Assembly (NCBI GenBank): GCA_910583765.1
Contig: CAJTYS010000008.1
Span: forward strand, 51,747 to 115,746
DNA: 64,000 nt
From: an uncultured Eubacteriales bacterium
Lineage (GTDB): Bacteria > Bacillota > Clostridia > Peptostreptococcales > Anaerovoracaceae
Reading direction: 5' to 3'
The position numbers and the translations under genes were made by a program. Shown in pieces: positions 45,061 through 54,925 of the stretch. The stretch's first letter is position 1, and every line of letters begins with the position of its first letter. The notes beneath the pieces are model-generated. The model saw nothing but the letters and a program-made list of their open reading frames with translations, made no database searches and had not been told where the DNA came from.

Positions 45061-45402
45061 TTATGTGTTTTCCGACCCGTCGCAATCTTCCGGCAGGATC
45101 GCGTCTAAAAGTTCGGACGCGGCCTTAAGGTGGGATCGCAGTTCACGCATGGTCTTGACCTGCAGAGGAGAATCGCAGGAGCGTATGGTCTCCTTTGGGT
45201 CTGACAAAAGGGAAGCCGGATCAACTTGGAGCCCTTCGGCAACCTGCTCTACCGTGCCGAGAGTGGGATTGCAATTTCCTTTTAGGATACTTTGCAAGTG
45301 GGCACGAGAGACATTAGCCTCCTCTGCGAATTCGCCCAGGGTCAACTGGTGAATTTCGCGCAACAACGAAACGTTTTTGGAAAAATTGTTGGATAAATCC
45401 AT
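45061..45402 (-). CDS. XRE-family helix-turn-helix regulator
   Basis: A 113-residue protein with an N-terminal Cro/CI-type HTH (LREIHQLTLGEFAEEANVSRAHLQSILKGNCNPTLGTVEQVAEGL, about 15-60) and a C-terminal tail that may dimerise. RBS GGAGG lies upstream on the minus strand. No clear target; it stands alone between the acetyltransferase and the TetR gene. Confidence 0.85.
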   Translation of the reverse strand: MDLSNNFSKNVSLLREIHQLTLGEFAEEANVSRAHLQSILKGNCNPTLGTVEQVAEGLQVDPASLLSDPKETIRSCDSPLQVKTMRELRSHLKAASELLDAILPEDCDGSENT

Positions 45403-45591
45403 AGTGGTGTCCTCCTTGTGTTTTATTCCATGGTAAAAGAAACCGGAGGATAAGGGTAGCGTAACATAATGGTATTCGTGCTAATAAAGTGGTAAGGCGC
45501 AGAGTCACATTTTAAAATGAGCGAAAGCGCTTTTGGCAAATATGTTTTCTAGCTGTGAGATTTAAAGCGCATAGTTAAGGAGAAACACCAT

Positions 45592-45708
45592 ATGATGATT
45601 AAATACTTGTTAATCATTGGCCGCCAAGGAGGTTCCAACAAATCAAAAGGCAGCAGCGTTGCTACAGTCATTCGTACAAGCAATCGCACTGCTCGTCAAT
45701 GCGATTGA
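45592..45708 (+). CDS. Possible 38-residue ORF or gene remnant
   Basis: ATG 45592 follows AAGGAG (45577-45582) at good spacing and encodes MMIKYLLIIGRQGGSNKSKG and so on, ending at TGA 45708 opposite the 3' end of the TetR gene. The start resembles the first strand and loop of small flavodoxin-like reductases, so it may be the head of a broken gene. No function can be assigned. Confidence 0.25.
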   Translation: MMIKYLLIIGRQGGSNKSKGSSVATVIRTSNRTARQCD

Positions 45709-46228
45709 TCATGCGCAAAAGTCTTTTTTTCGGATAAAGAAAACCGGTCTCAATCCACAGTGTAAGAGCCGCTACGATACCGCCAGTATGATATCTAACC
45801 AAATAGTTCCAATCTTCATTCGATTTGGAGGTGTTCATTTCATATAACGTGATTTCCATGAACTTTTCTTCCAGATAGGCGGACAGTTTGCTGCGAAACG
45901 TGGAATTATCCGTGTAACATAAAAAATATCGAAAAATAGGCGCATTGGACTGAATATAATCAAGCATCACATCCACAGAACGCATATAGTTATGCATGGG
46001 ATCATTCGCTAAAAGCTCATCAAGATTTCCGAACAGCTCAGATTCCAGTTTAGAATAAAGATCGTAAATATCATCATAATGAAAATAAAATGTGCTTCGT
46101 GAAATGTTTATTTTGTTAGATAACTCACTGATTGTTATATTATGGATCTCTTTTTCCATCAGTAGTTCGCAAAGTGCGCACTTTAACATTTTCTGTGTCT
46201 TTTGAATACGCTTGTCGTCTTTCTTCAT
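45668..46228 (-). CDS. TetR/AcrR-family regulator
   Basis: A 186-residue regulator with an N-terminal HTH (LCELLMEKEIHNITISELSNKINISRSTFYFHYDDIYDLYSKLE, about 17-60) and a helical ligand domain (GGIVAALTLWIETGFLY). It is divergent from the reductase/hydrolase cluster starting at 46392 and probably controls it. RBS GGGAG before ATG 46228 on the minus strand. Confidence 0.88.
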   Translation of the reverse strand: MKKDDKRIQKTQKMLKCALCELLMEKEIHNITISELSNKINISRSTFYFHYDDIYDLYSKLESELFGNLDELLANDPMHNYMRSVDVMLDYIQSNAPIFRYFLCYTDNSTFRSKLSAYLEEKFMEITLYEMNTSKSNEDWNYLVRYHTGGIVAALTLWIETGFLYPKKRLLRMINRIDEQCDCLYE

Positions 46229-46391
46229 GAATGGGCTCCCTTCGTTAAAATGCTACAAATCTTTAGAAATATGTATGATATCCTACAGATCTTCGATAAA
46301 TTGAGGATATTATTTTTCGTGCCCATTTATTATAATGGAAAAAATCAAAAAATTCAATTTACAATGATGGATGAGATCAGCAGGAGAAACC

Positions 46392-48386
46392 ATGAAAAAC
46401 TTATTTACGCCTATTTCCATTGGAACAATAGAAATTTCTAACAGAATATTCAAATCAGCGGCAGGCTCTTATTCGATAGATCATGGCATCAATGATCAAG
46501 CGATGATGTTTTATGAAAATATAGCAAAAGGCGGCGTTGGAATGATATGGTTTGAAGATTTGCAGTGGTATGGATATCCAGTGGAAGATGTTAGAAAAGT
46601 AGTTGACAAGGTACACGATCATGGGACAAAAATTGGTTTGCAGACTTATGGATCGTGGCAATTCGCCTCTTCCTCAAAACATATGAGCAGCCCCTTGGAA
46701 ATGGACCTGGAAGAGTATCGCCATAAGGAACTGACTACCAAAGAGGTGCATGAGGTTCAAAACACAATCGTATCTGCGGCAAGATACGCAAAAGACTGCG
46801 GGTTCGATGCGCTGGAACTGAACTGTTCCAGCGACCATATGTTTGACACATTTTTGTCTAGATTCTGGAATGTGACCAGATCGGACGCATATAGCGGAAA
46901 ATCTCTTGAAAACAGGGCAAGAGTGGTTACAGAACTGATTACCAAAATAAAGGATGAATGCGGAACTGATTTTCCGATACAGATCTTGTTCAATGGAATT
47001 GAGGAAAACCTTCAGATATTAGGGGACAACGATCTGTGCGTTACTTTGGAAGAGGCGCAGGGATTCGCAAAATTATTTGAAGCAGCAGGGGCGGACTCTC
47101 TGCATATACGCTCATCTGCGTTTGGCAACCACTGTGCGGGATTCATGCCTGACATCATGCATTTTGGTGAAAAGGGAAACACAGGTTTGGGAACGGTGGT
47201 AAATTATAATCGGCATTTCGGCGGTATGGTAGATGGGAGCAGGGATGGCGCAGCGGCTTTTTTGGATGTGGCCGCCAAAATAAAAGAGACCGTGAAAATA
47301 CCGGTCGGCGTTGTAGGCAGCATGGATCCTGCGGTTTCAGAAGAACTGATCAATAGATACATAAAAGAGGACAAGATTGATTTTATCCTAATCAATAGGC
47401 CGTTGCTGGCGGATCCGGAGCTTCCCAACAAGCTGAGAGAAGGCAGAAAAGATGAAATTAAACCGTGCAACCGATGCGTCAATTGTTTTAAAGCAGTCGT
47501 AGATATGTGGGGCACCGGATATTGCCGGGTGAATCCGGCATATATAAGAGGTGGAACTGAAGAAATGCCGGAAGGCGCAGAACCGGCCCTGGCAGAACGT
47601 CCTCAGAAAGTATTGATCATTGGCGGAGGTCCAGCAGGCATGGAAGCAGCGGCGATCGCGGCACAGCGAGGGCATAGCGTGTCACTTTACGAGCGAGAAC
47701 AGCATTTAGGAGGGCGGATGCGCTTAGCTGCGGCTGTAAAAGGCAGGCATGAACGCATAGCGGAATATATCGCCTTCATGGAAAATCGCCTCGACAAACT
47801 GGAAGTAGAGGTCAAGCTGGGAGTCAAAGCAGATAAGCAGACTGTCGATCTGATTGCCCCGGACAAGATTGTCGTAGCCACAGGCGGTATAAAAGCGGAA
47901 ACCATGATTCCAGCGCGCAACTTAAAATGCGTGCATGATCATATAATCCTTGACCCGAAAAAATTAGGAGAAAAGGTATGCGTAGTAGGCGGAAACATTA
48001 TCGCATATGATTATGCGGTGCATTTGACCGCAAAAGGAAAAAAAGTCGCGCTAATTAGTGAAAGACTTGAAGAAAACATAGGGAGCGAGCAGGCCTCGTG
48101 GCCGCGGGCCGTTCTTACAGAGTGGATGCGCGCAAAAGGAACGAGACTGTATGGAGGAATCAGCGGGCTGGAAATTTCGCCAGATATGATCAACTTTACT
48201 ACAATCTCTGGCAGTAAAGAAAAAATGTTTTATGATTCAGTAGTCATATTAAATAATCTGCGAAAAGATCATTACGCACAAAAAGAATTTAAACATTGTG
48301 ATGCGATCTATATTGGAGATTGCCACAAACCCGCTAATATTTTGGAAGCTGTCAGAGCGGGAAATCTTGCTGGAAGGAGCATATAG
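46392..48386 (+). CDS. Old-yellow-enzyme-type NADH:flavin oxidoreductase with Fe-S and FAD domains, 1
   Basis: A 664-residue enzyme with the 2,4-dienoyl-CoA reductase / BaiCD-BaiH layout: FMN barrel (about 1-340, LFTPISIGTIEISNRIFKSAAGS), a Cys cluster near 358 (CNRCVNC then C after 12 residues), then FAD/NAD domains (VLIIGGGPAGMEAAAIAAQRG). The cysteine spacing is CxxCxxC rather than the usual CxxCxxxC. Expected to reduce an activated C=C bond. ATG 46392 is chosen for AGGAG upstream. First gene of a plus-strand cluster divergent from the TetR gene. Confidence 0.9.
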   Translation: MKNLFTPISIGTIEISNRIFKSAAGSYSIDHGINDQAMMFYENIAKGGVGMIWFEDLQWYGYPVEDVRKVVDKVHDHGTKIGLQTYGSWQFASSSKHMSSPLEMDLEEYRHKELTTKEVHEVQNTIVSAARYAKDCGFDALELNCSSDHMFDTFLSRFWNVTRSDAYSGKSLENRARVVTELITKIKDECGTDFPIQILFNGIEENLQILGDNDLCVTLEEAQGFAKLFEAAGADSLHIRSSAFGNHCAGFMPDIMHFGEKGNTGLGTVVNYNRHFGGMVDGSRDGAAAFLDVAAKIKETVKIPVGVVGSMDPAVSEELINRYIKEDKIDFILINRPLLADPELPNKLREGRKDEIKPCNRCVNCFKAVVDMWGTGYCRVNPAYIRGGTEEMPEGAEPALAERPQKVLIIGGGPAGMEAAAIAAQRGHSVSLYEREQHLGGRMRLAAAVKGRHERIAEYIAFMENRLDKLEVEVKLGVKADKQTVDLIAPDKIVVATGGIKAETMIPARNLKCVHDHIILDPKKLGEKVCVVGGNIIAYDYAVHLTAKGKKVALISERLEENIGSEQASWPRAVLTEWMRAKGTRLYGGISGLEISPDMINFTTISGSKEKMFYDSVVILNNLRKDHYAQKEFKHCDAIYIGDCHKPANILEAVRAGNLAGRSI

Positions 48387-48391
48387 AAATC

Positions 48392-49804
48392 ATGAAAATG
48401 AAAGCAAACAACACATCTAATTTTTCAAAAGAACAAATGATGGAGTGGGTAAAAGGCTTTACCAAATGGCCCCACAGAATGACCGGCACGTCAGAAGGAA
48501 AAGAGTCTGCTGAATATGTGGCAAATGTCTTTAGAAAATGTGGATTAAAGGATGTAAAGTTGGAATCAGTGGATTCCCTTTGCACAGAGGTGTCAAAGTC
48601 GAGCCTTAAAATTGACGGTAAAGAGATCAAAGCTTTCCTGTCCAATGGCACAAACCGAAAAAAGCGCTTGGGCAAATCATTGACAAACGTGAAAGGAGCA
48701 AAGCTAGTCTACTTGGAAGAATCCGATTTCGCTTCTTTGTACCAGCAGGATCTGGCAGGCAAAATCGTCATATCTGGCGTTAGATTTGCGCCGCATATAT
48801 GGAAAAACACACCTGCATCGGACTTTTATGGTCCGAACGGCGAATTTGATAGAAAACGGAAGATTTACAATGTATATATGCCAGAAAACTATATACCGAA
48901 TTATTTTGCGGCAATGGAAAAAGGCGCAGTAGGGTTTATAGGAATTCTCAAGGATTTCATGGACCAGTATTATTACAATGAAGATTATACCTATGTCATA
49001 GAGCATGATGGTTTCATGGAAATCCCGACCATGTGGGTCTCTGCGGAACAGGGAAAAGAGCTGGTGACAAAGGTACAGGAAAATCCCAATGCGACAGGCG
49101 ACTTGATCGTTGAAACGATTTCAGAATACAGAGAAGCGGTCAATGTAATGGGCATAGTCGAAGGCTGTTCAGAAGATGTGGTCGTAGTGCATTCCCATCA
49201 CGATGCGACAGGGGAAGGCGCTGTTCAAGACGCTAGTGGGATGTCCGTTGTGTTTGCCTTGGCCCAATATTTTTCAAAACTGCCAAAAGAAGAAATAAAA
49301 ACGAACATGCTGTTTCTTTCCACGGATAGCCATTATACAGATTATGAAGGGCATGATAAATTTTTAGATAAAAGAAAGGCCGAGGGCAGCAACATAGTCA
49401 TGGACTTTTGCGTAGAACATATCGCCAAAGAGGTGGATCTGGACGCGAATAACGAAATGATCATCTATAACAGGCCAGAGACAAGGATCCTATATGCCAC
49501 CGATGAACAGGGTTTGGCTGACATGGCCTTTGATGCTTTCTGCAGGCATGGGCTAACGCACACCATGCTCTTTCGGGCAGCGCCTTTGGGAGATGCGGCA
49601 TTTGACCCGGAATTTGTTTGCACAGATGCCTATGCGTTTCATGAAAGAGGCATTCCAGTCATCAGCCTTCTTTCTGCGCCAATGTATCTTTCCCATAGGA
49701 GTGACACCATCGACAAAGTGTATGGAGATGGGTTGGTACCAGCTGCGGAGACGTATGCGGAGCTGATTATTAGAGTTTGGGACAAATTGGGATATGGATC
49801 ATAA
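48392..49804 (+). CDS. M28-type peptidase-like protein lacking the usual Glu pair
   Basis: A 470-residue protein with a PA-like insert and an M28 core: VVVVHSHHDATGEGAVQDASG (about 263-283) gives the first metal ligands. Where M28 enzymes have the catalytic and metal-binding Glu-Glu (GEE), this protein has LSTDSHYTDYEG. It may be an altered or inactive hydrolase, or one using other ligands. It lies 5 bp after the reductase gene with its RBS (GAAGGAG) inside that gene. No signal peptide. Confidence 0.75.
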   Translation: MKMKANNTSNFSKEQMMEWVKGFTKWPHRMTGTSEGKESAEYVANVFRKCGLKDVKLESVDSLCTEVSKSSLKIDGKEIKAFLSNGTNRKKRLGKSLTNVKGAKLVYLEESDFASLYQQDLAGKIVISGVRFAPHIWKNTPASDFYGPNGEFDRKRKIYNVYMPENYIPNYFAAMEKGAVGFIGILKDFMDQYYYNEDYTYVIEHDGFMEIPTMWVSAEQGKELVTKVQENPNATGDLIVETISEYREAVNVMGIVEGCSEDVVVVHSHHDATGEGAVQDASGMSVVFALAQYFSKLPKEEIKTNMLFLSTDSHYTDYEGHDKFLDKRKAEGSNIVMDFCVEHIAKEVDLDANNEMIIYNRPETRILYATDEQGLADMAFDAFCRHGLTHTMLFRAAPLGDAAFDPEFVCTDAYAFHERGIPVISLLSAPMYLSHRSDTIDKVYGDGLVPAAETYAELIIRVWDKLGYGS

Positions 49805-49893
49805 ACGATTAAAACAGATAAATCAGAGGCCTCATTTATTTGTTTTAAATATTATTGGTTAAATCAGTTGCAAATCGTTAGGAGGATGCAGGA

Positions 49894-51162
49894 ATGGAAC
49901 AAAATTCAATAAAAAAATCGGGTGAATATATTGATAAAATGCGGTGGGTAACATTGATCCTAGTTTTCTTTGTGGGAGCGACTTCGGCATTTTTGAATTG
50001 CTTATCTGTATATTTAACTCCATTGGCGGAAAAAGGATGGAATCCGGCAGTCATTGTCACTGCATATACGCTGATGATGTTCATGTCAGTGCCGGGCAGT
50101 TTGATTGGTGGAAAAATTCAAGCGAAGTTTGGCAACAAAACAGTATTAAAGGTGTGCGGATTGGGATTTCTGATTTCAGTGGTGGCAGCGTCATTCTCTG
50201 TCAATCCGTGGATGTACGTTATTTTGATCGGTGGATTCGCGCCGCTGTTTGTTTACTGCATTTATGTGGGGCAGATCGCCAATCTGGGCGCTTTGTTTCC
50301 TGATAAAACAGGATTTGCCACAGGAGCGCTCATGGTGGGAATCTACGTGATCGGCGCAGGGCTGGTGCCTGTAGCGGCACGCATGACAGCGGCAATGGAT
50401 GTTATGCATGGAATCGCCATTTTAGGCGTGATCATAGGCGGCCTGACGATCCTCGTTGGCTTCCTTATGGTGGAAGCTCCCGAAGGATACAAACCAAGCG
50501 GCTGGGAACCGAAAGAATATGAGATCATAGGGGAAGGTGAGCCCAATCAGAGCACGGGTTCTTTAGAGGTCACATGGCAGAAACTGCTCAAGCTAAAATC
50601 GTTCTGGGTGCTTTTCCTAGGACAAATCGCAATGGCCTTGTTTGTTTCAGGCATCCAGAGCAGCTTTGTCATGATGACCGCGAACCTGCTGCGCTGCACG
50701 GAGGCAAAAGCGGCGTGGGCATACTCAGTGTTTGCCGTCTTAATGGGATGCAGCGGCATTGTGGCAGGATTTATTTCCGATAAAATTTTGGGACCTGTTA
50801 AAATTACTGCGATCACGGCTATTGTGGCCGCAATTGCTTTAGTCGTGTTTGTTCTGATCGGAAGCGATAGCTTTACGCTGTACATGTTGTTAGTGGTCAT
50901 CATTGGATTCGCAGTTGGCACGGGGACTACATTGCTGGCGGTCATATTAATGAACATGTATGGAAATAAATATTTTGGCATTAATTTTGGACTGATTCAG
51001 TGCGCTATGCTGCTATCCGCCTTCGTAGGGCCACAGCTTGCGGTTGCCACGAATGTCAGAAATTTCTTTGTCGTAGGAGCGGTTGGCTTGGTGGTGGGAG
51101 CAGTATTGTTCCTGCTGGTGTGCCCAATCAGAAACAAGGAAGTCGGGATGAAGTTGTTATAA
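49894..51162 (+). CDS. MFS transporter (oxalate:formate antiporter-like)
   Basis: A 422-residue protein with 12 membrane helices; GGKIQAKFGNKTVLK is the MFS loop 2-3 signature and APEGYKPSGWEP in the central loop resembles OFA-family carriers. It probably imports the conjugate split by the neighbouring hydrolases. RBS TAGGAGG before ATG 49894. Confidence 0.87.
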   Translation: MEQNSIKKSGEYIDKMRWVTLILVFFVGATSAFLNCLSVYLTPLAEKGWNPAVIVTAYTLMMFMSVPGSLIGGKIQAKFGNKTVLKVCGLGFLISVVAASFSVNPWMYVILIGGFAPLFVYCIYVGQIANLGALFPDKTGFATGALMVGIYVIGAGLVPVAARMTAAMDVMHGIAILGVIIGGLTILVGFLMVEAPEGYKPSGWEPKEYEIIGEGEPNQSTGSLEVTWQKLLKLKSFWVLFLGQIAMALFVSGIQSSFVMMTANLLRCTEAKAAWAYSVFAVLMGCSGIVAGFISDKILGPVKITAITAIVAAIALVVFVLIGSDSFTLYMLLVVIIGFAVGTGTTLLAVILMNMYGNKYFGINFGLIQCAMLLSAFVGPQLAVATNVRNFFVVGAVGLVVGAVLFLLVCPIRNKEVGMKLL

Positions 51163-51193
51163 ATGAAAAATAGAAAGTTTTAGGAAAGGGATT

Positions 51194-53314
51194 ATGGCAA
51201 AGAAGTATTATCTCACCCCATTAAAAAAAGAACAGTTATCTGTCAGCGAGCAGCGTTATCTGGAAGCTGTGGATTCTAATTACGGCTACCATATCGCAGT
51301 CAAACTCACAGAGTTCAAGGCGACTCCATCAGGCTTCAGACTAGCTGGCACTGATGTGGAAAACGCCGCAGCGGAATGGATCGCAGAAGAAATGAAAAAA
51401 ATCGGCTTGGCAGATGTGAAAAAAGAGGATGTGACTGTAGATTCCTGGGATTTCAGAGGGGCATCTCTGACCGTGATGCCCACTGCCCACGCTCCGCTCA
51501 TAATGGAGGCTGGGTCCTTTCCCTGCATAGCAGGAACTTCGGATGAAGGCGTGGAGGGAAGAGTGGTATATGCGGGAGATGGAAGCGCTGCCAATTATGA
51601 TAATGTTGATATGACAGGAAAAATCGTACTCATTGATACAGATGGATACCATAGCTATTGGTATAACTCTCTCTTTTTACAGGCGGAACTTCGCGGAGCA
51701 AAGGCGATCATCGCTACGGTGACAGATCAAGGCCCTGGAACTTACAGGAATGATTTGATCACGATCCAGGATACGATGACGCGGATCAAGATCCCAGCCG
51801 TCATGCTCAACAAGGGAGATGGAGACAAGCTGAGGAACATGCTGAAAAATGGAGTCCGGGTCACAGCGAAATTAAAGGTAAAGGCAGCAGTGACCAAAGG
51901 AGCCAAGGCGCATTACGTTTATGGCAAGATAAGCGGCAAAAATCCTAACAGATATATCATCGTGGGCGGACACTACGATGCGTATTGGGATGGTTTTTTA
52001 GACAACGCTACATCATTAGGTTCCACATTGACAATGGCAAAAGCCATGATTGATTCAGGATACGAGCCGGAAAGCACTTTCATATTCATTTCAAATGGCG
52101 CAGAAGAATACGGCCTTGCGGACACGAAATATGATTTTTGCACAGGTGCGGCACAAATTATCAAAGATCATCCTGAGTGGGTCGAAAACACCGTCATATA
52201 TAATAATTTTGAGCTTACAGCCATCAGCCAAACAGAAAATCTAGAGCTTTTGGGAGCGGCAGGCTACCAAAAAGCTTTTGAAAGCGTGATGTCTAGAATC
52301 GGGCTCGCGGATGGATTCACATATGCGGCGACCAGTGGAGTAGGCGCGGATGACGGCGTATATCACAAAAAGGGAGTCCCCTCTTATATGAATGTTTGTA
52401 CGCATTTTTCAGACGACCAAAACATGGAATCATACAATGATCCGGAAGCCATGGAAAATTATGATCACACACAGTATGATAACCAGGAACGCTATAATGC
52501 GGAGATCTTTGATTTTAACAATAAAATCCACGGATTGATCAATATGGCCTTTGATCAATGTTTGTTCTTGCCATATGACTTGAGCGCTGAGATCGACCAT
52601 TATAGAGAGGGGATTTCTGCCGATGAATTAAGCGGGTTCTACTCTGATTGTGAAAATTTATGCCTAACCCTGGATAAGGTGAGCAAAAAGGCAAAAGAAA
52701 TTTACAGTCAGATGGACTTGGAGAATAGAAAATTCATCGCGCTCAAACATTGCGGCAACGCTGATGAAATCATCAGGAGCAAATATCAAAGGGCATGGGA
52801 ACACAATCGATCGCTATTGAAGGCCAATTGGCTGATACAAAACAAAATTCGGAAATTTGATCCGTTCTGTGCGATGATCGATGGATACACGCAGCCATAT
52901 AGCTATGTAAAGGTGATCAACAAACTGATCAGAGAGTTAAAACATGGCGCAGTGGGTGAGGCTTTTGAAACTATTATGGCTATGGACAATCAGTTCTTGA
53001 TCCTGGCCTTTGACCAGAAAGTATACCAGGAAGTCGCGCTCAATGCTTTCGCTGATTCCAATCCCGATAGCTGGGGTAAAGGTGAAAACATGCCATTTCC
53101 TGATCTGTATGAAGTTATTATGAACATTGCTGAAAAAAACGCTGCTGGAGAGAAGGCGTTCGCCAATGAAATCAAGACTTTAATAGAGATCCGCAAAGAA
53201 CAGCAGCAGATCCTAGTGGAAACTTTGGATGCGGATCAGAAGATTTTCCTGGATATTCTGGATACGTTAAATCAAATAAACATAGAAGAAGGAGGGCAAA
53301 ATGGAAAACGATAA
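51194..53314 (+). CDS. M28-family peptidase / amidohydrolase with PA domain
   Basis: A 706-residue protein: M28-like N terminus (EWIAEEMKKIGLADVKKEDV), PA-type insert, and the metal site VGGHYDAYWDGFLDNATS (about 258-275) with NGAEEYG (about 300), so the zinc ligands and catalytic Glu are present, unlike in the 48392 protein. The last 230 residues are helical and unassigned. No signal peptide, so it acts in the cytoplasm, probably on an imported peptide or N-acyl compound. Its end overlaps the next gene by 14 bp. Confidence 0.85.
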   Translation: MAKKYYLTPLKKEQLSVSEQRYLEAVDSNYGYHIAVKLTEFKATPSGFRLAGTDVENAAAEWIAEEMKKIGLADVKKEDVTVDSWDFRGASLTVMPTAHAPLIMEAGSFPCIAGTSDEGVEGRVVYAGDGSAANYDNVDMTGKIVLIDTDGYHSYWYNSLFLQAELRGAKAIIATVTDQGPGTYRNDLITIQDTMTRIKIPAVMLNKGDGDKLRNMLKNGVRVTAKLKVKAAVTKGAKAHYVYGKISGKNPNRYIIVGGHYDAYWDGFLDNATSLGSTLTMAKAMIDSGYEPESTFIFISNGAEEYGLADTKYDFCTGAAQIIKDHPEWVENTVIYNNFELTAISQTENLELLGAAGYQKAFESVMSRIGLADGFTYAATSGVGADDGVYHKKGVPSYMNVCTHFSDDQNMESYNDPEAMENYDHTQYDNQERYNAEIFDFNNKIHGLINMAFDQCLFLPYDLSAEIDHYREGISADELSGFYSDCENLCLTLDKVSKKAKEIYSQMDLENRKFIALKHCGNADEIIRSKYQRAWEHNRSLLKANWLIQNKIRKFDPFCAMIDGYTQPYSYVKVINKLIRELKHGAVGEAFETIMAMDNQFLILAFDQKVYQEVALNAFADSNPDSWGKGENMPFPDLYEVIMNIAEKNAAGEKAFANEIKTLIEIRKEQQQILVETLDADQKIFLDILDTLNQINIEEGGQNGKR

Positions 53315-54914
53315 AAACAGTATCCCGCAAATATTCCATGCGGAAGGCGTTCCGCCTGTAGTGATGGTAAAAGGCACAAATTATGAAATGGGATATCAGT
53401 ATGCGGAGCAGCTGGCTCCTCAAATATGGACTGTGCTGGCAAAACTGAAAACCAGTCTATTCCCCATGTACCGTGAAGAGGTCGTTGTCAACGACATGAA
53501 GGTGCAGCAATATTTCGCGGACAAGTATACTCCTGGATTTAGGGAGTGGCAGAAAGGCATGTGTGATGGCTGTGCGGCAATGGGCTATGAAGTGTCCATG
53601 GAAGACATTATGCTGATTGCCGTATTCACCTCTGAAATGTATGAACGGCCGACAGGCGAATATCCCGCAGAGGCTGGAGTCGGAAGCGCGGATCAAACAC
53701 TGAAAAATGAAAAAGAACATGAACGGAATTTTTGCACGACATTCGGCGTGACAGGCAAATGCACAAAGAGCGGCAACTCCATCATTGCTGGTATCGGAGG
53801 CAGTGCCTTTGAAAGCATAGACAGAGTGATCCTGATTGCGTTTCCAACCGAAGGATATAGTTTCATAACTTGCGCGACCATTGGTAAATTTCACGATCAG
53901 GTGGGAATGAACACCAGTGGAATGGCATGGGTGTTTTCCGGAAATTACAGCGGTCCCAGCGATTGGGCAATGATGCCGGAACCGCCGTTTTACCACATCA
54001 CTCAATATTGCGCAAATGCAGATGAAGTGGGAAATTTCATAGAGAACATGCCAAGGTGCGGCGCATTCGCGAATTTTGTCATCGGTACGGCCCAAGGCGA
54101 TGTCACTGCCATTGAATCGAACGCAGAGCATTTCTTTATGCGCGAACCAGGCCATTTGAACGAACCTGCCGAATATGTGGTCAACACGAATCACTTTGCG
54201 TCTCCAGAGACACAAGCCTTTAACGTTGATCTTGATGGAATCGATTGGAAAGAATGGAACTACGCCTCCATTACCCGATTCGCCACAGCCAGCCAGTACC
54301 TTTCGGATTATGCGGTCAAAGGTGAAATGGACATGGAAAAGGTGCGTGAAATGTTTGCTTCTGATGACTGGTTTGATCCTGATGCGAAGAGGTGGCATCA
54401 CAATGATCCTGGAAGCGACCCATATGGTTCCAACAATGGATTTGATGGATACGATTACACTTTGCAGGCTGCGTTCGAGCCAGCAACAATGACAGCTTAC
54501 TTCATGCAGGGCACAGGCAGCGGAACAGGCATGCCCGCAGGCTCTACTGGTCAGTTTGTAGAAATCCAGCTGATGGATGATTCGCTGGAAATGGCAGCGG
54601 TCATGCAGGAACGGACTTTCAGTCTGTTTGCGGATGCGAGAAAAGAGTTGAGAAAGATCATCAACGGCAGCAAGGAAATACAAAAAAATTACTTGGTACG
54701 CACCGCATATGAACAATTGCTGGATGAGGCTTACTTAGCATATGAAAGCGGGCAGGATCGGCGCGCGCACGCATTCATGCTTTGTCATGAGGGGAATGCT
54801 GACGAAGCGGATTCTCTGAAGCTGCTTGGCGAAGCGATGTCTTATTTCGCGAAGGCGCAGACGACATGCAAGATTTTGATCAATGAAACAAAGAAATATA
54901 AGGTGTCATGCTAG
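53301..54914 (+). CDS. C45-family acyltransferase/hydrolase (6-APA acyltransferase-like, Ntn fold)
   Basis: A 537-residue protein with YEMGYQYAEQLAPQIW at the start, CDGCAAMGYEVSMEDIML, and Cys145 in NFCTTFGVTGKCTKSGN as the likely self-processed N-terminal nucleophile; VVNTNHF is also typical. C45 enzymes hydrolyse or transfer linear amides, such as N-acyl amino acids. Overlaps the upstream peptidase gene by 14 bp (RBS GAAGGAGG), so the two are translationally coupled. Confidence 0.8.
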   Translation: MENDKNSIPQIFHAEGVPPVVMVKGTNYEMGYQYAEQLAPQIWTVLAKLKTSLFPMYREEVVVNDMKVQQYFADKYTPGFREWQKGMCDGCAAMGYEVSMEDIMLIAVFTSEMYERPTGEYPAEAGVGSADQTLKNEKEHERNFCTTFGVTGKCTKSGNSIIAGIGGSAFESIDRVILIAFPTEGYSFITCATIGKFHDQVGMNTSGMAWVFSGNYSGPSDWAMMPEPPFYHITQYCANADEVGNFIENMPRCGAFANFVIGTAQGDVTAIESNAEHFFMREPGHLNEPAEYVVNTNHFASPETQAFNVDLDGIDWKEWNYASITRFATASQYLSDYAVKGEMDMEKVREMFASDDWFDPDAKRWHHNDPGSDPYGSNNGFDGYDYTLQAAFEPATMTAYFMQGTGSGTGMPAGSTGQFVEIQLMDDSLEMAAVMQERTFSLFADARKELRKIINGSKEIQKNYLVRTAYEQLLDEAYLAYESGQDRRAHAFMLCHEGNADEADSLKLLGEAMSYFAKAQTTCKILINETKKYKVSC

Positions 54915-54925
54915 AAGGGAGAACA

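Noticed and set aside
49845..49880. Possible sigma-54 site TTGG...TTGC before the MFS gene at 49894
   Set aside because: GG and GC are 11 bp apart instead of 10 and the -24 box does not match.
53301..54914. Bile salt hydrolase (C59) reading of the C45-like gene
   Set aside because: The pre-nucleophile region and NFCTTFGV context fit the acyltransferase (C45) type; C59 enzymes have Cys directly after the initiator Met.
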